Assembly: GCA_014773175.1 (NCBI GenBank)
Contig: VXCM01000066.1
Coordinates: 178,348 to 242,347 of the forward strand
Source: Lucifuga dentata
Taxonomy: Eukaryota > Chordata > Actinopteri > Ophidiiformes > Bythitidae
Direction of reading: 5' to 3'
Length of the DNA: 64,000 nt
A program made the translations under genes and the position numbers. The notes beneath the pieces are model-generated. The model was not told the DNA's origin. It saw only the letters and a program-made list of their open reading frames with translations, and searched no databases. Every line of letters starts with the position of its first letter. Within the stretch, counting starts at the first letter, position 1. This document shows positions 30,516 through 44,145 of the stretch, piece by piece.

Positions 30516-33500
30516 TGAAAAGTGATACCAGTGTCACACGGATCAGTGGGAAATTTGTTGCAGGTGTAGCACACTAGATTTATTAATATTAGTAGTACCT
30601 TAGCTAAACTATAGAAACCGACATGTAAATCAATATTAATTACAATATGAAATTAAACATTCACAAACCTTGTGCATCTATCAGCCAGGTGCTAAAAACC
30701 CATAAAAAGCCGAAATATCCACTTGTTTGCAGCTCTCACTCCTTCATTTTATCCAAGAAACGTTTTTACCGTTGTTGTGACTTCCGTTGTATCACCTTCA
30801 AAATAAAAGTCCTGACTACAAAATAAAACGAAAGTTAAAGAATAATATAACCTTATAACAAAACAGCCATAAAAGGTATGAACAGGATAGATAATTAAAT
30901 GCTGGCCATTTTAGAGCAGAAACAAAGATAATTTACAACAGTCATGTTTTAAAATTTCTCTTTAAAAGCTGTCACCTCCTGGAACTGTATTCACTGACGG
31001 AGACACATTTGTCTCTGTGCAGCTCCGCGTTGGTTTGGTTTATTAAAGTCACTCTGACAAAAGCTAGTAGACGTTTTGTTTGCTGTGATGGATTTCTTAT
31101 CTTGAGCACGTTTCAAATCTCTACAATTTGATTTTAATAGTCTACTTGAATGAACTGGCTTCTGGAAGTTGTGGTAAAACCAATTTGTTAAATTTACCGC
31201 TAACATAGTGTATTATGGGAAATGGTTGTCAGTAACGCAACGTGTATATGCAAATTGTATATATTGGCCTCAAATATGCAAAATTACCTGTATTGTCCTT
31301 TAAGCCCCTTCCACACATGTATACAGACAAAAGCAGGACTATCTGGTGCTGAAATGTTCCTTGACTATTCTTTTCACACTAGTAGGCAAGTGCAGGACAA
31401 TAGCTACAACAGCCATGTTCTCATTTAAACTGTAAAGTCTCTGCCAGACAGAGACTATGGGCCTTATATACATACATACATTAGCAGGAACTTTTCCTGA
31501 CCAGAGTGCATGTGTGAAAGAGACTTTAGATGTAGCAGTAGACCACTAGCATTAGAAGAAGTTTTGAATGTGTAAGTACTTTTTGTAGTAGTAACTGCTA
31601 AAAGCATTAGTGGTAATAGTGGTGTAATAATAGCAGAAGTTAAAGTAATAGCAATAGTACTGCTATGAGTTCTGATTAATTAATACTACTTGTTAGACTG
31701 CTATTACTTTATTAGGCACAGTGTTGGAACCAGTAGTAGTAGTAGTAATTATAGTAAAAGTAAATATTGTAGAGAATGTATTAAAAGTAATTTTGGAAGC
31801 TGATATAATAAGGCAATTGCAGTATTAGAAGTAATAGTATTAGAAGACAAAGCAGCGTAATAAGCTGTAGTAGTTGTTGGAGTATAAACATTATTAGTAG
31901 CCTACCATTGGAAGTAGTAATTATAGTAGAATAATTAATTAACACTAGTTGTGTAATTGGACAGTATGAAACTAATCCAAAAACCAAAATTTGCAGTACC
32001 CAAAGAAAACAAGGTCACAGATATGTGAACTTTTGTCCTCTCTGCTCTGTCAGGTGACCTACCGTGTAGTTCAGGTTACAGACGACCAGATAGAAGCAGC
32101 TGACGGGACGGGAGCTGTTAGCGTGGTTTCTGCAGCAGCGTTCGCTGGAGCCCCTCAGGCAGTGGCTCAGGTCAGTAAACACACTGTGATTTCTAAGACA
32201 AAGGCTTGTTGTTTTTTGACATTATACCATAGTGCAACATTTATGTTCTGCTATTTAACTGAAACTGAGGAAGGTTGACAAAGGTTCCTTTCTCTGACCT
32301 TTTTCATGGTGAGGATTTTGATTGTTCAAACAAACGTGCAACTAATTACTTGCATTAAACTAAATAATAAATTGTACTGGCTATATTCTATTACATCCTG
32401 TATTAGGGTTCTGGCATTGTGCAAGTTGTCTGATTGGCATAGCCTAAATGGAATGGAGCCATCTTACATATTGAACTTACATAATTTTCTTCATCGTTGC
32501 TGTGTCCACTTTTTACCAGGCTGTTATCCAGAACCCTTTCAGTAATGGCGGCAGTCCTGCTGGGGAGACCGTGGGAGGAGAGACACGTTTTGCTTATTTT
32601 CCTGCCGCCACAGTCAGCGATGGANTGGGGAGACCGTGGGAGGAGAGACACGTTTTGCTTATTTTCCTGCCGCCACAGTCAGCGATGGAACAGCCACAGC
32701 CGTGTCGGTGCAGGCCACCACCGACCCAACACTGGCACAGGCAGGAGGTGAGCAGACTGCAGCAGCTTCCTTCCATAATCACATATTCATCCTTTGGGAA
32801 AATGACAACTGGTCTCACAAAGAGAGAACACAAAATCAATGACATCATATTTGTCAAAAGATAGTTAGCACTTTATGGTGACCATTGAAGCACTGATGCA
32901 TCATTAGCATAAACTGTACTTGTATCTGTTATCTGTTGGCTGGGATGTGACTGTTTTCTTCTAAGAATTTTTGAACTTGCCCATTAATTTAATGAGAAAT
33001 GTTTTCCACTTTTTTCCCCTTGATTACATCACTTAAAAAAACAAATGTATATGTATGATTTAGAAATCAATCACTAAAACTGTTGTTATTGTCATTTTTT
33101 TTCCCCCTTCTGATCCAGGTCAGTTTTACGTGATGATGAGCCCCCCTGAAGTCCTGCAGGCAGCGACCCCTCGCACCATCGCACCACGAACGCACACCTA
33201 CACGGCGTGAGTACGACAAAACACTTACAGCACATTCAATCCAGATCATTTGCACAAGTATAAAAGTATATAAAGTCCTTCACTTTACAAAGGCAGACCA
33301 CGCTGTAATTTTATGAACATTTTCATGTGATAATCCAGCTCCCCAACTGCAGCGTAGAATGGTTATTCTTTACCTCTTCCTTCCCATCAGATTGTCATTC
33401 TGTATACAATTAAAAAAATAAAAAATAAACAACATTAATCATTAGAAATGACTATGATTTGAAAACCACAATCTGTCCCACTTACCTGCCATCCCCAGAG

Positions 33501-36500
33501 ACCTTGCTGAAAGTGAGATGTTGCAGCATGGCAATGCAAACTGGTGAGAAGAATCTTTTCTGTCCCATCATGTGTGGTAGAGGCAGACCTTTAGCGGTTC
33601 TCTAGTTGTGACAATTACTAGATGTTGTTTGTTGAATTTGGAGTGTAAATCCAGTAGCTGTGTTTAGGTAAAGTTAAAGGACCATACTGGCCATTTTGCA
33701 TTGGTTGAGCCTAATATATTCAATTTTCATACACGTAACATTACTGATGATCATTTCCTAAAGCATACTACTGGAATGGTGAGTTAAAAAAAATATTTCC
33801 TACCTTCCAGACCGCCATTGGTTTCAGTTCATTCTGGTACGCTATTAAAATCAACTTGTAGATACTTGAAACGTTCCTGGGATAGGTAATCCAGCATCAC
33901 AAACAAGATGTATATTCAGGTTTTTTTAGAAGTTACATAATTTTAGCATTTAAGCGCAATAAAAAGCANATGTATATTCAGGTTTTTTTAGAAGTTACAT
34001 AATTTTAGCATTTAAGCGCAATAAAAAGCACGGAGCGATCTGAAAATACTTCCTAGTGGTGCATGTCTCCACCGAGGAGTATAGTCCCAAAAGAAGACCT
34101 GCGTTTATTGAAAAATTTAAACAACCGTGACTTCATAAGGCTGCGTAACTATTAGCAGGTGAAACACGGATTTTTAAGGTGGGCGTATTGCTTGAATATT
34201 TGATTTTGAAAGATTAAGAGATTTTGCAAAATATCAGGAAAGCTGAAATATGGTTTTATCCTTTGGGAAATGATTGCCAGTAACCTTACATGTAAGTATG
34301 AAAATTGAATATATTAGACTCAAACATGCAAAATGGCCGGTATGATCCTTTAAGGTCAGTGTTGACAGGTTTCACTGTTGTTTGGTGCGATGGATGACGG
34401 AGTCGAGTTCCTATAGAGGAGAGAACAGTTATGCTAGCTGTTTTTTTTGTTTTGGACATATTTTTGACCGATACTGATTTTAATGCTGACTTCTCATTGT
34501 TGGGTTTTCTTTGCCTCATCTTCAAATGTGTGCCCAGTAAATATGTTATGTCCTGCGATGCTGAGAATGTGATCTAGTCTAAGAAAATATTCTTATCTAC
34601 CTACAAAAAAAAAAAAAAACCACAAAGATGTATGAAAGGTGAATTTTTTGACAGAGGTTTCTGTAAACACAGGAATGAAAGGATAACTTCTAATAGTAAT
34701 TACTTTCCTCCGATTTATTTTTTATTACATCAAGATGTATCTGCAGGTCAGTCGTGAGTTTGTGCAAACAACAAAAAGTGAACAAGTAAAAGGAAAGGAA
34801 GATGTTTACATGACACTAACATTTAAATGTCAGAACAGGTAAAGATTGTTGCTAAGTTATTCTGTTACAGCCATGATCATCATCATCATCACTGTCACTC
34901 AGTAACTGAGTGACAGGAAGCCTTATCCTTCCTGTATGTAAACGCAGCAGCCAGTGTTGGCCCAATCACCAATCACTGGATTAGTTATCAGTCAGGGATC
35001 TTTGCATGTTTATTAACTGAATTGTAGTTCAGGTGTTCAAAAAATACATATATATTCTTTCTTTCTATATGGTTAAAGGAAGGTGGAAGGTCCACGTGCA
35101 CCCAGGGATGAGAGGCGACGAGCACAGCACAATGAAGGTGTGTGTGGTCACTAATGTCATGGTTGAATGAAAAATTCTTCTTTCTTTTTTAACTGTCCTG
35201 CAAGTTTGTTGTTGGATATGAATGCATATTTGGATGACAAATCTTTAAAAGTTATATTTCCTATTCCCATAAGAAAATACATGACTCCTCAGCAGTTAAA
35301 AATAAGTCTCTTACTCTCTTTGCAGTGGAGAGACGAAGAAGAGACAAGATCAACAACTGGATCGTCACACTGTCAAAAATCATCCCTGACTGCAGTGTAG
35401 ACAGCAGAACCGGAGCGGTGAGCGTTTAGAATGTTTTCTCCCATCACCTCATAAAGTTTCCACTGCTACCTGGAAAACAAAAAGATGTCTTTAATTAGAT
35501 TTCTGCTGTTATACCCACTTTAGGCCCAGAAATGGCTGTTTTATGTCTATGTGACTATTCTAATCGATCATCTTCATTATATTTTCTGCTTTTATTCTCA
35601 CTGGTGTCAATCTCAAGAGTTGCAGCCACAGTCAAACATTTTCTCCACCAGTCATAATCTGGGTCCAAAAAATAGCTGTTTCCACCATGCAAGGACATGC
35701 AGCAGAGCTTATTTAAATAAACTGAAGGGTTAAAATGAAACTCAGAAATGCTGGACGTCACAAGTCACTTTTAACACATTTTTTTCATTCATCATCATCA
35801 CCATCATCATCATCTGTTGTGTTCCTCAGAGTAAAGGAGGCATCCTGTCCAAAGCTTGCGACTACATCCGAGAGCTGCGTCAGAGTAACCAGCGACTGCA
35901 GGAGAGTTACAAAGAGGTGGAGCGAGTCGAGATGGACAACGAGCTGCTTAGACAACAGGTTCACTTCCCATAAACCTTTATCAGTGCTGGAAGGTTTTCT
36001 TAGTTCCTCATGTTTAAGGCTCATTGTTTAATGTTAAAAAAAAAACCCGCATGATGAACATTCAAAAGTTGTTTACTCCTATAAAAGACATTATTCACCA
36101 TAGTTTACAGTAAACAATGTCCTCTTGTGGCAAGAATAGCTCAGAATATGAAAAGAATGTGGAGAGAGAGAAAGCAAATTAGCTACCCATAATGCACCAG
36201 AGTGCCTCAGAGCTAACAAAAGAACTAGGTTAAAGTTTGTACGGATTTATAAATCTGATTTCAAACATTTTTATATTCAAGATCAGTAGAAATAAAGTCT
36301 GTTTTTTTTTTTTTGNTTTTTTTTTTTTTTTAAGAAAGCTGAATAGAATGAGACCTGTTTAATGTTTTTTACTTTGATCACCAGAATTCGAAATTCAAAA
36401 ATTATGCCTGTGACCATAAAGCTGGTAATTCAGTTTAAGGTCAAATCCAATCTAAAATAGTGTCAGAAACGGCCTTGGCTTTACCTTAAAATGCTTAAGT

Positions 36501-36696
36501 TAATAATTAAAAGGCTGTTATTTAACAAACCTTCCAGGGAAAACAATGGCTGAAAATATATTTTTTTTTCTCCCAGTGTCTAATAATCTGTTTTATTGTT
36601 TCGTAGCTTGAGGAGCTGAAGAACGATAATGCGCTGCTTCGAGCACAGCTACAGCAGCACGGTGTAGAAATCAATGGAGATGCAGCATCTCAATGA
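28693..36696 (+). CDS. usf2: Upstream stimulatory factor 2 (bHLH-leucine zipper)
   Basis: Nuclear transcription factor that binds CACGTG E-boxes as a dimer. Ten coding exons: 28693-28730, 29478-29521, 29746-29858, 32054-32170, 32520-32747, 33119-33206, 35079-35137, 35326-35417, 35830-35958, 36607-36696. Exon 5 contains an exact 64-bp duplication plus an N (32561-32689). Without it all phases agree and the product is 310 aa (human 346). MDMLEQSLD is the USF2-type start; the USF-specific region QFYVMMSPPEVLQ precedes the basic helix-loop-helix, where H205, E209 and R213 of QHNEVERRRRDK are the class B E-box contacts. A leucine zipper (ELLRQQLEELKNDNALLRAQ) closes the protein. AVIQNPFSNGGSPA and TYRVVQVTD favour USF2 over USF1. 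A second copy of the start exon at 28631-28668 is part of another assembly duplication. Confidence 0.95.
30397..30523. repeat. (TG)n(AG)n microsatellite duplicated across an N
   Basis: 30397-30459 and 30461-30523 are identical 63-bp blocks around the N at 30460, each a TG run followed by an AG run. One real microsatellite is probably shown twice. Lies in usf2 intron 3. Confidence 0.85.
30970..31303. mobile_element. Partial TTAAAGGACC element, second subfamily (copy 5)
   Basis: Right half only. It includes TTTTAATAGTCTACTTGAATGAA in diverged form, a GGGAAATGGTTGTCAGTAA block and the end TATTGTCCTTTAA. Lies in usf2 intron 3. Confidence 0.7.
33674..34353. mobile_element. TTAAAGGACC inverted-repeat element (copy 6), with an assembly duplication
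   Basis: Full-length copy in usf2 intron 6. Ends are TTAAAGGACCATACTGGCC and GGCCGGTATGATCCTTTAA, inverted to each other over about 95 bp. Internally reversed relative to copies 4 and 8. An exact 61-bp duplication flanks the N at 33969 (33908-33968 and 33970-34030). Confidence 0.88.
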
Positions 36697-38017
36697 TTGT
36701 TGACTGATAGACTGGACACACACAGTGTCACAAACATGTCACATACTCCCATCCACCTGAACAATGGAAAAAATGGCAAAACAAAATATGTGACAATGGC
36801 AACCTGAACATGGAAAAAATGGCAAAACAAAATATGTGAGATGAATTGCATCTGAAAATTGGACCAAAAATCTTTACAGAGCCCAAGAAGAACAGTGAAG
36901 AACTGCAGACACCTCCTCTTCTTTCTCCTCCTCCTCCTGCAGCTGTTCATGGGCTGCAAGCTGAATTCTGGTAACTGAATGTCTCACCTCTGCTTCAAGG
37001 AATCAACATATTTGTACCAAATTTTCTTTTTAGTACCCAACCACAGACAGTTTACAATTTAACCGTTCACATTTTTACCCTACTGCAGTGTTTCCTTTTT
37101 TCCGTTGACATTTGCTGTGCTTGAAACTACTAAGTGTATGAGTGAAAGCTACTTGTTTTGTTTTTTCTCCTTTTATTTATTAGTCTTTAAAGAATATGTA
37201 TACAGAAAAGAAGAAACAGTTGCAGCAGAGATCTTAGTATAAAAACATGAAGCTGAATTTTGCATTTCTTCTCTCCAGCAAATGCATCATTAATAAATCA
37301 GGTACTTTGATCCATAGTCATTGCTGTTGCTAAAGTTAGTTTACAGACAATGGACCGTGTGTGTATATATTTAGTCTTCTCAGTGTCTGGACTTAAACCT
37401 CCAGGCAAATATCACAAGCTTTATTAACATGGTCCAGTGTCAGTAAAATTTAATAACAATTTTCTTGCAGTCAAATTGTAAAGAGATTTGATAGCACAGG
37501 CATGGAGGTTTTATCTTTAGCGCCAGACCTTTCTAGAAGCCTGATGGAGATGTAGGTGTTAACATAGCTCAGGTCATTGGGATAGTGCACTGGCAAGTGG
37601 TTCCCAAACTTAATGAAGTCTTTACGTAGAGTTTAGATCTTTGGTGCCCCATATTAGGTGCAATGTATATATATATATATATATAAAAAGAATATGAGAT
37701 GGATTTCGACATGCGAGTCATTTTTATTGGGCATTAAATCACAGGACCAGGGTGCAGTGCACTAAAATGGAGGTTTAGATTTGATCTGGCCTCTGTTTGG
37801 CCATCCAGTCCTGTTGCATTTTAGTGGAGACTTGAGGCGGCATTGTAGATCTTTTCCAAAACATTTGGGAACCTTTTTTGCTGCTGATAAGACTGCAAAA
37901 CATGAGGGTATTGATTGTAGTTTAGATAAGAGACGATCGTAACTAACCAGCCTTTGTCTACACTAAAGTCACCCCAGCATGAGTTTTAACCACTGGCATG
38001 ACTAATTCTGATAGTAC

Positions 38018-38023
38018 AATAAA
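38018..38023 (+). terminator. usf2: usf2 candidate poly(A) signal
   Basis: AATAAA about 1.3 kb after the usf2 stop and some 430 bp before the tekt2 promoter region. No better signal is seen in between. Confidence 0.4.
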
Positions 38024-38451
38024 ACAGCCGTGTTTATACCCAAGTGTTGTTTATTATTCAGGATTGGATGCATTATATTATGTGTGCAGTTATATATTTG
38101 AAATGACTACCACAGTGCCCTTGAGCAGCAGAGTATAGTGGTAGTTACTATTTGCTATAAATTCTTTAATGTATTAAAAAAAATAATTTTCTTCTATTTA
38201 TTTTATTAATATTTTTTTCTTTTTGAATTTTTCTTTTATTTTTCTATTCATTTTTATTTACAATTTCAGAAATTATTCATAAAAATTGTATTTTCTTATT
38301 TTTACTCATTTACAAAGTTGGACAAAATGATGATGATGACGATGACGCTGCTTCCATGTTTCTTATTGGTTGATAACCACCGACACGAATCACTGAAACG
38401 GTGTTTTAATTATTAAATAGCGGTGGCTTTGTTCGTACAGTGCGTCGGCCT

Positions 38452-38480
38452 GTCGCCTGGTTACCGTTGCTATTGGAAAC
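38452..38480 (+). promoter_or_regulatory. Overlapping RFX X-box-like half sites before tekt2
   Basis: GTCGCC-T-GGTTAC (38452-38464) matches the X-box inverted-repeat pattern with one mismatch, and GTTGCT-ATT-GGAAAC (38466-38480) matches with two. They lie 54-82 bp upstream of the putative first-exon donor. RFX factors commonly drive cilia genes, so the location is sensible; the call is motif-based only. Confidence 0.35.
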
Positions 38481-39431
38481 TTGGATAGTCCAGAAGACAA
38501 GCGCTCGTGGGCCATCGGAACATTCTAGAACTGGTGAGTAAAATGCGAGAATTCAATGTTTGAGTTTCTGTCAGTGTCATAAAAATGTATCTCCACATTT
38601 ATAGATTAAAAAGTTAATATAGAAAAAGTTTCAGATTGTACACTACGGTTTTTATCTACGAAGAAGAAACGTTAAAATTCCAATGAAAATTACATTTTTG
38701 CTTTCATATTGCTTTCATAAACCGCATGTCCTTTAAATGCTCCGTCACTCTTTAAATTTCCAAAGTTAATTTTCCTAGTAAAACTTTATTTAAAAAGTTC
38801 CCCCTGAAAATGTTTCTGCTCTGTAGGGAACTTTAACAGTAAGTACATCAACTGTAATATTTACAAAGGTGACGGTGAAAAAGATAAGGTATAGATATAG
38901 AAATGTGATTAGTTGAAAAGGTGAAAAACAAGAATTACTAAACAAAAATAGTAAGCTGGTAAAATCTAATATCTCAAGTCTAGTTTAAGTCTGTTATGGG
39001 GAAGTGAAAATATAACAACAAAAACACAATAATACTTATAAAAAATCTTAATTTATGTGAAAACAAAACTAATTATTTTTTAAATATGTTCATTTGGGGC
39101 CCCCTAACGGCGCTCTCGTAGTATTACCTTTAAAATATGCTCTATCAAAAGTAAATGTACTCATTCCTTTCAGATTAATTTATTGATGAAACAGCCTATA
39201 AGGAGTATTTTAAGGTTGTATTAGAGTCTACATCCAAACATTTTATATGCTTTATCTACAATTGGCATGATAAACCTTAATGTGCAAATTAACTCAGTCA
39301 GTAAAAACCAGGATTAAAAATCATTTTAATTAGGAAGAGCACAATATTTAAAAAAAAATGAATACATAAATAGATAATTTCCCTATAATGCCTATTCTGC
39401 ATATACTCATATGTGCAATCTTTATTCATTT

Positions 39432-39439
39432 CTATCTAC

Positions 39440-39502
<63 letters not shown>
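39432..39502. repeat. (TATC)n microsatellite
   Basis: About 17 tetranucleotide units, in the presumed first intron of tekt2. Confidence 0.95.
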
Positions 39503-39503
<1 letters not shown>

Positions 39504-39829
39504 ATATATATTTAGCTTATATACCCATATCACCAATCTTTGCTATTGTTTGTAGCATGTTGCTAGTATTTTGCTAGTAGTTCAATTGTGGTTAGATGCT
39601 TACTTTTTTTCATTGTCATGGTACTTACTGTATGCAGTGAAGAATTTAAAAGAAGGAACAATAAGACTCAAGAAAATACGGTTACAACCTTAACCCAGGA
39701 ATAAAAACAGATTCAAACAATAGAAGAAGATGACAAATAAACATAATAAATAAAGTCTTAATCCTGCAGATGAAACTGTATTTGAGATTTAAAGTTATTG
39801 TGACTCTGATTGTGACTCTCTGCAGCAGG

Positions 39830-42800
39830 ATGTCTGCTCTGGCTGTAAAACCTTGTCTGCGCCACACTGTGTCAGAGTGGGACAACAACAACCAGCAGCT
39901 TTCTGCTACCGCGCAACATGAGCGGCACGTTTCTAATGTCATCAGGCAGGAAGGGAGGACGCTACGCAACCAGACCAGCTGTCAGGTGGGCTTGGTTTTA
40001 TCAGGACATGAACCAAGAAGCTAACTGATTAAAAAATAATTAATAAATGATTTATTAACCATTAAAAGCATCAGTTGCAACTTGTAAACTCTTTATGAAA
40101 CATGTTTTGTTAGAAACCTGTTCTATATACTCCATAACACCATGTATCTCCCCCCAAAATGTATCTCTTTCTTTATTTTTCTCAAATTATTTTTCTCGTA
40201 ACTTTTCTCCGCAGACAGTCTGGGATGAAAGCAATACCTCTCGCAGGCTGAGCGACCGGGTTTGGGATATTGCTCGGTGGAAGGAAGCATTGGAGGCCTG
40301 CGCGCAGAAAGTGGATGAAGAGATGGAGGCTCTGACGCTGGTGATGTCACACATCCAAACAATCAATCACACAGCTTGTCTCTCTTTTTTTTTTTCCAAC
40401 TTTAATTATTGCTTGTTGTGATATTTTGTTATGATTCCTGACTCATAGTAGAAGAGTTAAAGAAGGAAAAACTGCCACAGTCAGTCTTTACATGCAAAGC
40501 AAAAGACACAAGTGAATTTTCCACAAGGGTTGGATTTATGAGGGGAAAATGATGTGTTAAAGATATAAAAACCAGTTATTGTAGGTGGTAAATAAATGCA
40601 AACCCCAAATGTAAAGTAAAACTACAAGAAAATAACCCCAGATTCCAAACTTTTCTACCTATGTGACTGTACATGTGTGTTTCTTGGAGTAAGTGTATAC
40701 CTGTACATGTATACAGATTTTAGTTTTTTGGGTTTTTCCACTTTGTTTCCTGAATGTTGCTGCAGTGAGCTGTGTGTTGGTGTGTTGTTACAGTGTAAAG
40801 AGCAGACTGAGAAAGCTCTGGCTGCAACAGCCGTTCCTCTAGAGGTTGGTGTGGAATGCCTGACCCTGCGGGACGGACGGCGAGGGCTGGAGCTGGTCAG
40901 CGACCTCGTGGAGGAGCAGCTGAAGAAAGAAGTGGAGCTGATAGAAAGAGTGCAGCAGGTTCTGCAGCAGCATGTAGACAGAGCGTTTGAGCATCTGTGG
41001 TAAGATACTAAAAGTGAAAAAAAGACCATTTCTGTTTTTTAATTTTTCACACACACACACACACACACACGGCGAGATTTGCATTTATTGTCCTGGTTCC
41101 TGTTTGTTTCTTTGTTGGTGTTTTTCTTGTGATCCTTCTAGCAAGTGAGACCATGGGACAAAAATGATACCCATGAGTTTAACAATGCCTCCATGTTTTA
41201 TCTGTTTAAAAGTTCCAGTCAATCATCAATCATTATTTAAAAATAAAAATCAGTGAAAATATTGTTAATGCTATTAAATTTAAATAAGTGATTGTGATTT
41301 GTCTGATATTATAATAATTATTTACTTTTAAAATATTTTTTCCCATTTAAACATAAAAAACCAGCCTATCCATGAATTAAAATACTTCACTTTATAGAAC
41401 AGTTATGTTGTGAGAATTTTTTTTTTTTTTTTTTTTTTTGTGAATGAATGAATGAATGAATGATTTCAGATTCAGCTTACTGAAAATAAATTCTTAATAA
41501 ACGCTCCATTTTTTTTCACTCACTTTTTTCCCTTTATGATTAAGTTATGAGACTGGAGACAGTATCAGAAAACATTAATAACTTAGATTTAGTTGTTGTC
41601 AATTGTAGTCGTATTAAAAGACCCGAGCTATAACAGAGTTGCAGTCGTTTGTTTAGATTTTTGAAGATGAGCCATTCTTTTGTTCACATTCGGATTACAG
41701 ATTGCACCTTTACTTCAGGTGAATTTAAGGATGCAGGAGGGCAGCTCTCTCACTGCCTTTCTTTGTTTGCGGTTCTCAGTGTTCTGCAGGAGATTCGGCA
41801 CCAGCTGACCTCTGACCTCCAGAACAAGATGGATGCCCTGGACACTGATATGACCTGTCTGTCACTTACGATAAAGTCTCCTCAAATCTCCTTGAAGCCC
41901 AATCCTACTCGCATACCCACAGGGTAAACTGGGATGAGGGTGGGCTTAAAATAACAAACAGAAAAAATAATGTATGATGTTTGTTTTTTAATTTTTACCT
42001 CTACAATTTAATCATTTTGTTTATAGTCTGGCACAGAGTGATTTACAGCACAGCAGACAAAGATTTTACTTCCCTGGAGTAATAAAATTCTACTGATTAA
42101 CCATGGGATTTTTACTCATCGTTACAGAGGATTGAGGGAGTTTTCATGTTATATCCAGGTGTAATCGAGGACTTAAAAATACAGACTATCTACTCTTAAC
42201 TGTTTTTTGCCTCTGGATAATCCTCTGTTGTAGTTCCACCACCCCGCTGGAGTGGCTCCAGTTCAGCCAGTATAACGTGGCTCGTGCCCAGGAGGCCATG
42301 CAGGCATCCCAAGAAATGAGGGAGGAGATGAGTCTCACCATAGCCCAGGTACATGTGACGAAACTACACCTGACCTGACTCCACCTGTACTATTTAGTGC
42401 ATAGTGTCAAATAACATGCAGATACGTTACTGTTGCATTTATTACTTCATCAGCTAACTATGTTTTGGTGCAAATCTAGATCCAGGAATTTAAAAAATAA
42501 TAATAATTTTATTAGAAGATAGGGTGCCACTATCTTCAAAAGTAATACACCAATCTTAGTCGAAAAAAATCGGGCATATTTATCCCATGATAGACAATCA
42601 ATACATGCAATTTTGTCTGGATCTGGATTTGGATCTGGATCTGGTGCACTAAATGCTTGGACAGACCATTATTATGGAATTGCTGTACAGTAGCAAACAG
42701 GATTAGAATCATGCAACAGTAGCTAATGTCTATCTGAGATGATGCTGATTTTTAATAGTTACAGAGATAGACTTGATGTTTATTATAGTAATTTCTTTCT

Positions 42801-44145
42801 CTTTGCCAGTATGATAGAATATATCAGTATATTATAAGACAGATTTGTCTAGGCTTGTTCGGTCTTGGCATAGGTTTGTACTCCACACTCTAGTTTTTGA
42901 TTTTACTAATTTCTGATGGTCAACGGTAATAGATACTTGATGGCAGATTAAGAATAATTGCTTCTTCTCTGCTGTTTAGCTGCAGAATGAGTTGGACACT
43001 CAGCACAGCGCCACAGCATTTGCTCTCCGCAAGCGCAATCACCACGAAGAGCAGGCCAGCGACGAGCTGAAGTGGCAAATAAGAAATGTGAGTCATTTGA
43101 TCACCTAGGTATGCATATAATTACAAAACTGCCTGGCTGAAACATGCTGGTTGTGTGTTATGTTGAACACAAGAAGCAGCATGATCAGCCATTGTAGAAT
43201 CTCTTGTCAGTTTGTATTTACAATAATATAAGCCTGGAATTTGTATTATAGGGGTCCAAATGCACATTATTCAATACTGGATGAACTATTCCATATCAAT
43301 TATACATCATGCTCAATCTTATGCCCTGATCACTGTGACTATATCTTTGTCTTTGCCTTAGACTCAACAGTGTATAAAAACAACTATGTTATTGTTACTG
43401 ACTGAACAGACTGAAGATGAGATGAAAGACATGGAGAGTGACATCCGCGGGCTGGATGAGGATCTGCGGGCAAAGACGGCCTATCTGAAACTGGCTCATA
43501 CCAGACTGGAGAACAGGACCACCAGACCCGGCATGGACCTATGCAGAGACGAGGTTTCTATGCAGCATATATAGTCAACTAAGCCTTTCAGTGGTATTAG
43601 TGAAAGTACCACATCGCTGAGTGTGTTTGATAGACCTGTGACAGGCTTCATCCAGTTGACAAAGCCTTCTGATTGGTCGTTCGTCCCCTTTTGTTTCCAG
43701 GTTCAACACGGGCTCGTTAATGAAGTTCATCAGCTGGAGGCCACAATCACGGCGCTCACACAGAAACTGTCTGAGGCTCAGTGAGTCGCTTACTCAAACC
43801 TAGAAATGTAGTGTGTCAGATTGTTTGTTACCTGATCGTGTGTCCTTATAAAATACACAGGTGTAGTAAATAATATGTTTTGAGTGTTTTAAACAGAAAA
43901 AAAAGCTAAAACTGATTTCTTTCTTGTATTTGTCACTTAGACACTCTCTGCAGAAGCTGCAGCTCCATCATGCCCGCATGCTGCAGGATCTTTCCAGAAA
44001 ACAGGAAGCTCTCTCTCTGGAACAGCAAAGCATGAACACCCGCGGTCGCCTCACGCTGGCCCCGTGCACCAACAAAACCAAAGTGACTCTGGTCCCACTC
44101 ACAAACTCCAGTGGGAGGAGCAACCTGCAGCTGCTGGCTCAGTGA
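39830..44145 (+). CDS. tekt2: Tektin-2 (ciliary/flagellar microtubule inner protein)
   Basis: Filament-forming coiled-coil protein of axonemal doublet microtubules in cilia and sperm tails. Nine coding exons: 39830-39985, 40215-40340, 40794-40999, 41780-41923, 42234-42348, 42980-43087, 43410-43553, 43701-43780, 43941-44145. Phases agree throughout; 427 aa (human TEKT2 430). MSALAVKPCLR matches the tektin-2 start. The nearly all-helical sequence has the tektin signature loop as RPGMDLCRD at residues 324-332 (usual form RPNVELCRD). KSPQISLKPNPTRIP and HQLEATITAL agree with TEKT2 rather than other tektins. AATAAA at 44231-44236 is the likely poly(A) signal, giving a 3'UTR of about 100 nt. Neighbouring Argonaute exons at 62-64 kb fit the TEKT2-AGO3 linkage known in human. 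Confidence 0.95.
41048..41070. repeat. (CA)n microsatellite
   Basis: About 11 CA units in the tekt2 intron after coding exon 3. Confidence 0.9.

Larger units (their letters stand above)
36697..39829. other. usf2 3' UTR, then tekt2 promoter and first noncoding exon
   Basis: The usf2 3'UTR probably runs to the AATAAA at 38018-38023. Near its start a unit of about 45 bp is repeated in tandem (36753-36839). A GATG run occurs near 38330. A short CpG-bearing stretch at 38430-38533 ends in CTG followed by GTGAGT, a good donor at 38534, and is the likely tekt2 first exon. The following intron has a TATC microsatellite (39432-39502). Confidence 0.5.

Noticed and set aside
30397..30523. Compound microsatellite with two separate TG-AG blocks
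   Set aside because: The blocks are identical, 63 bp each, and separated by an N, so one real block is more likely.
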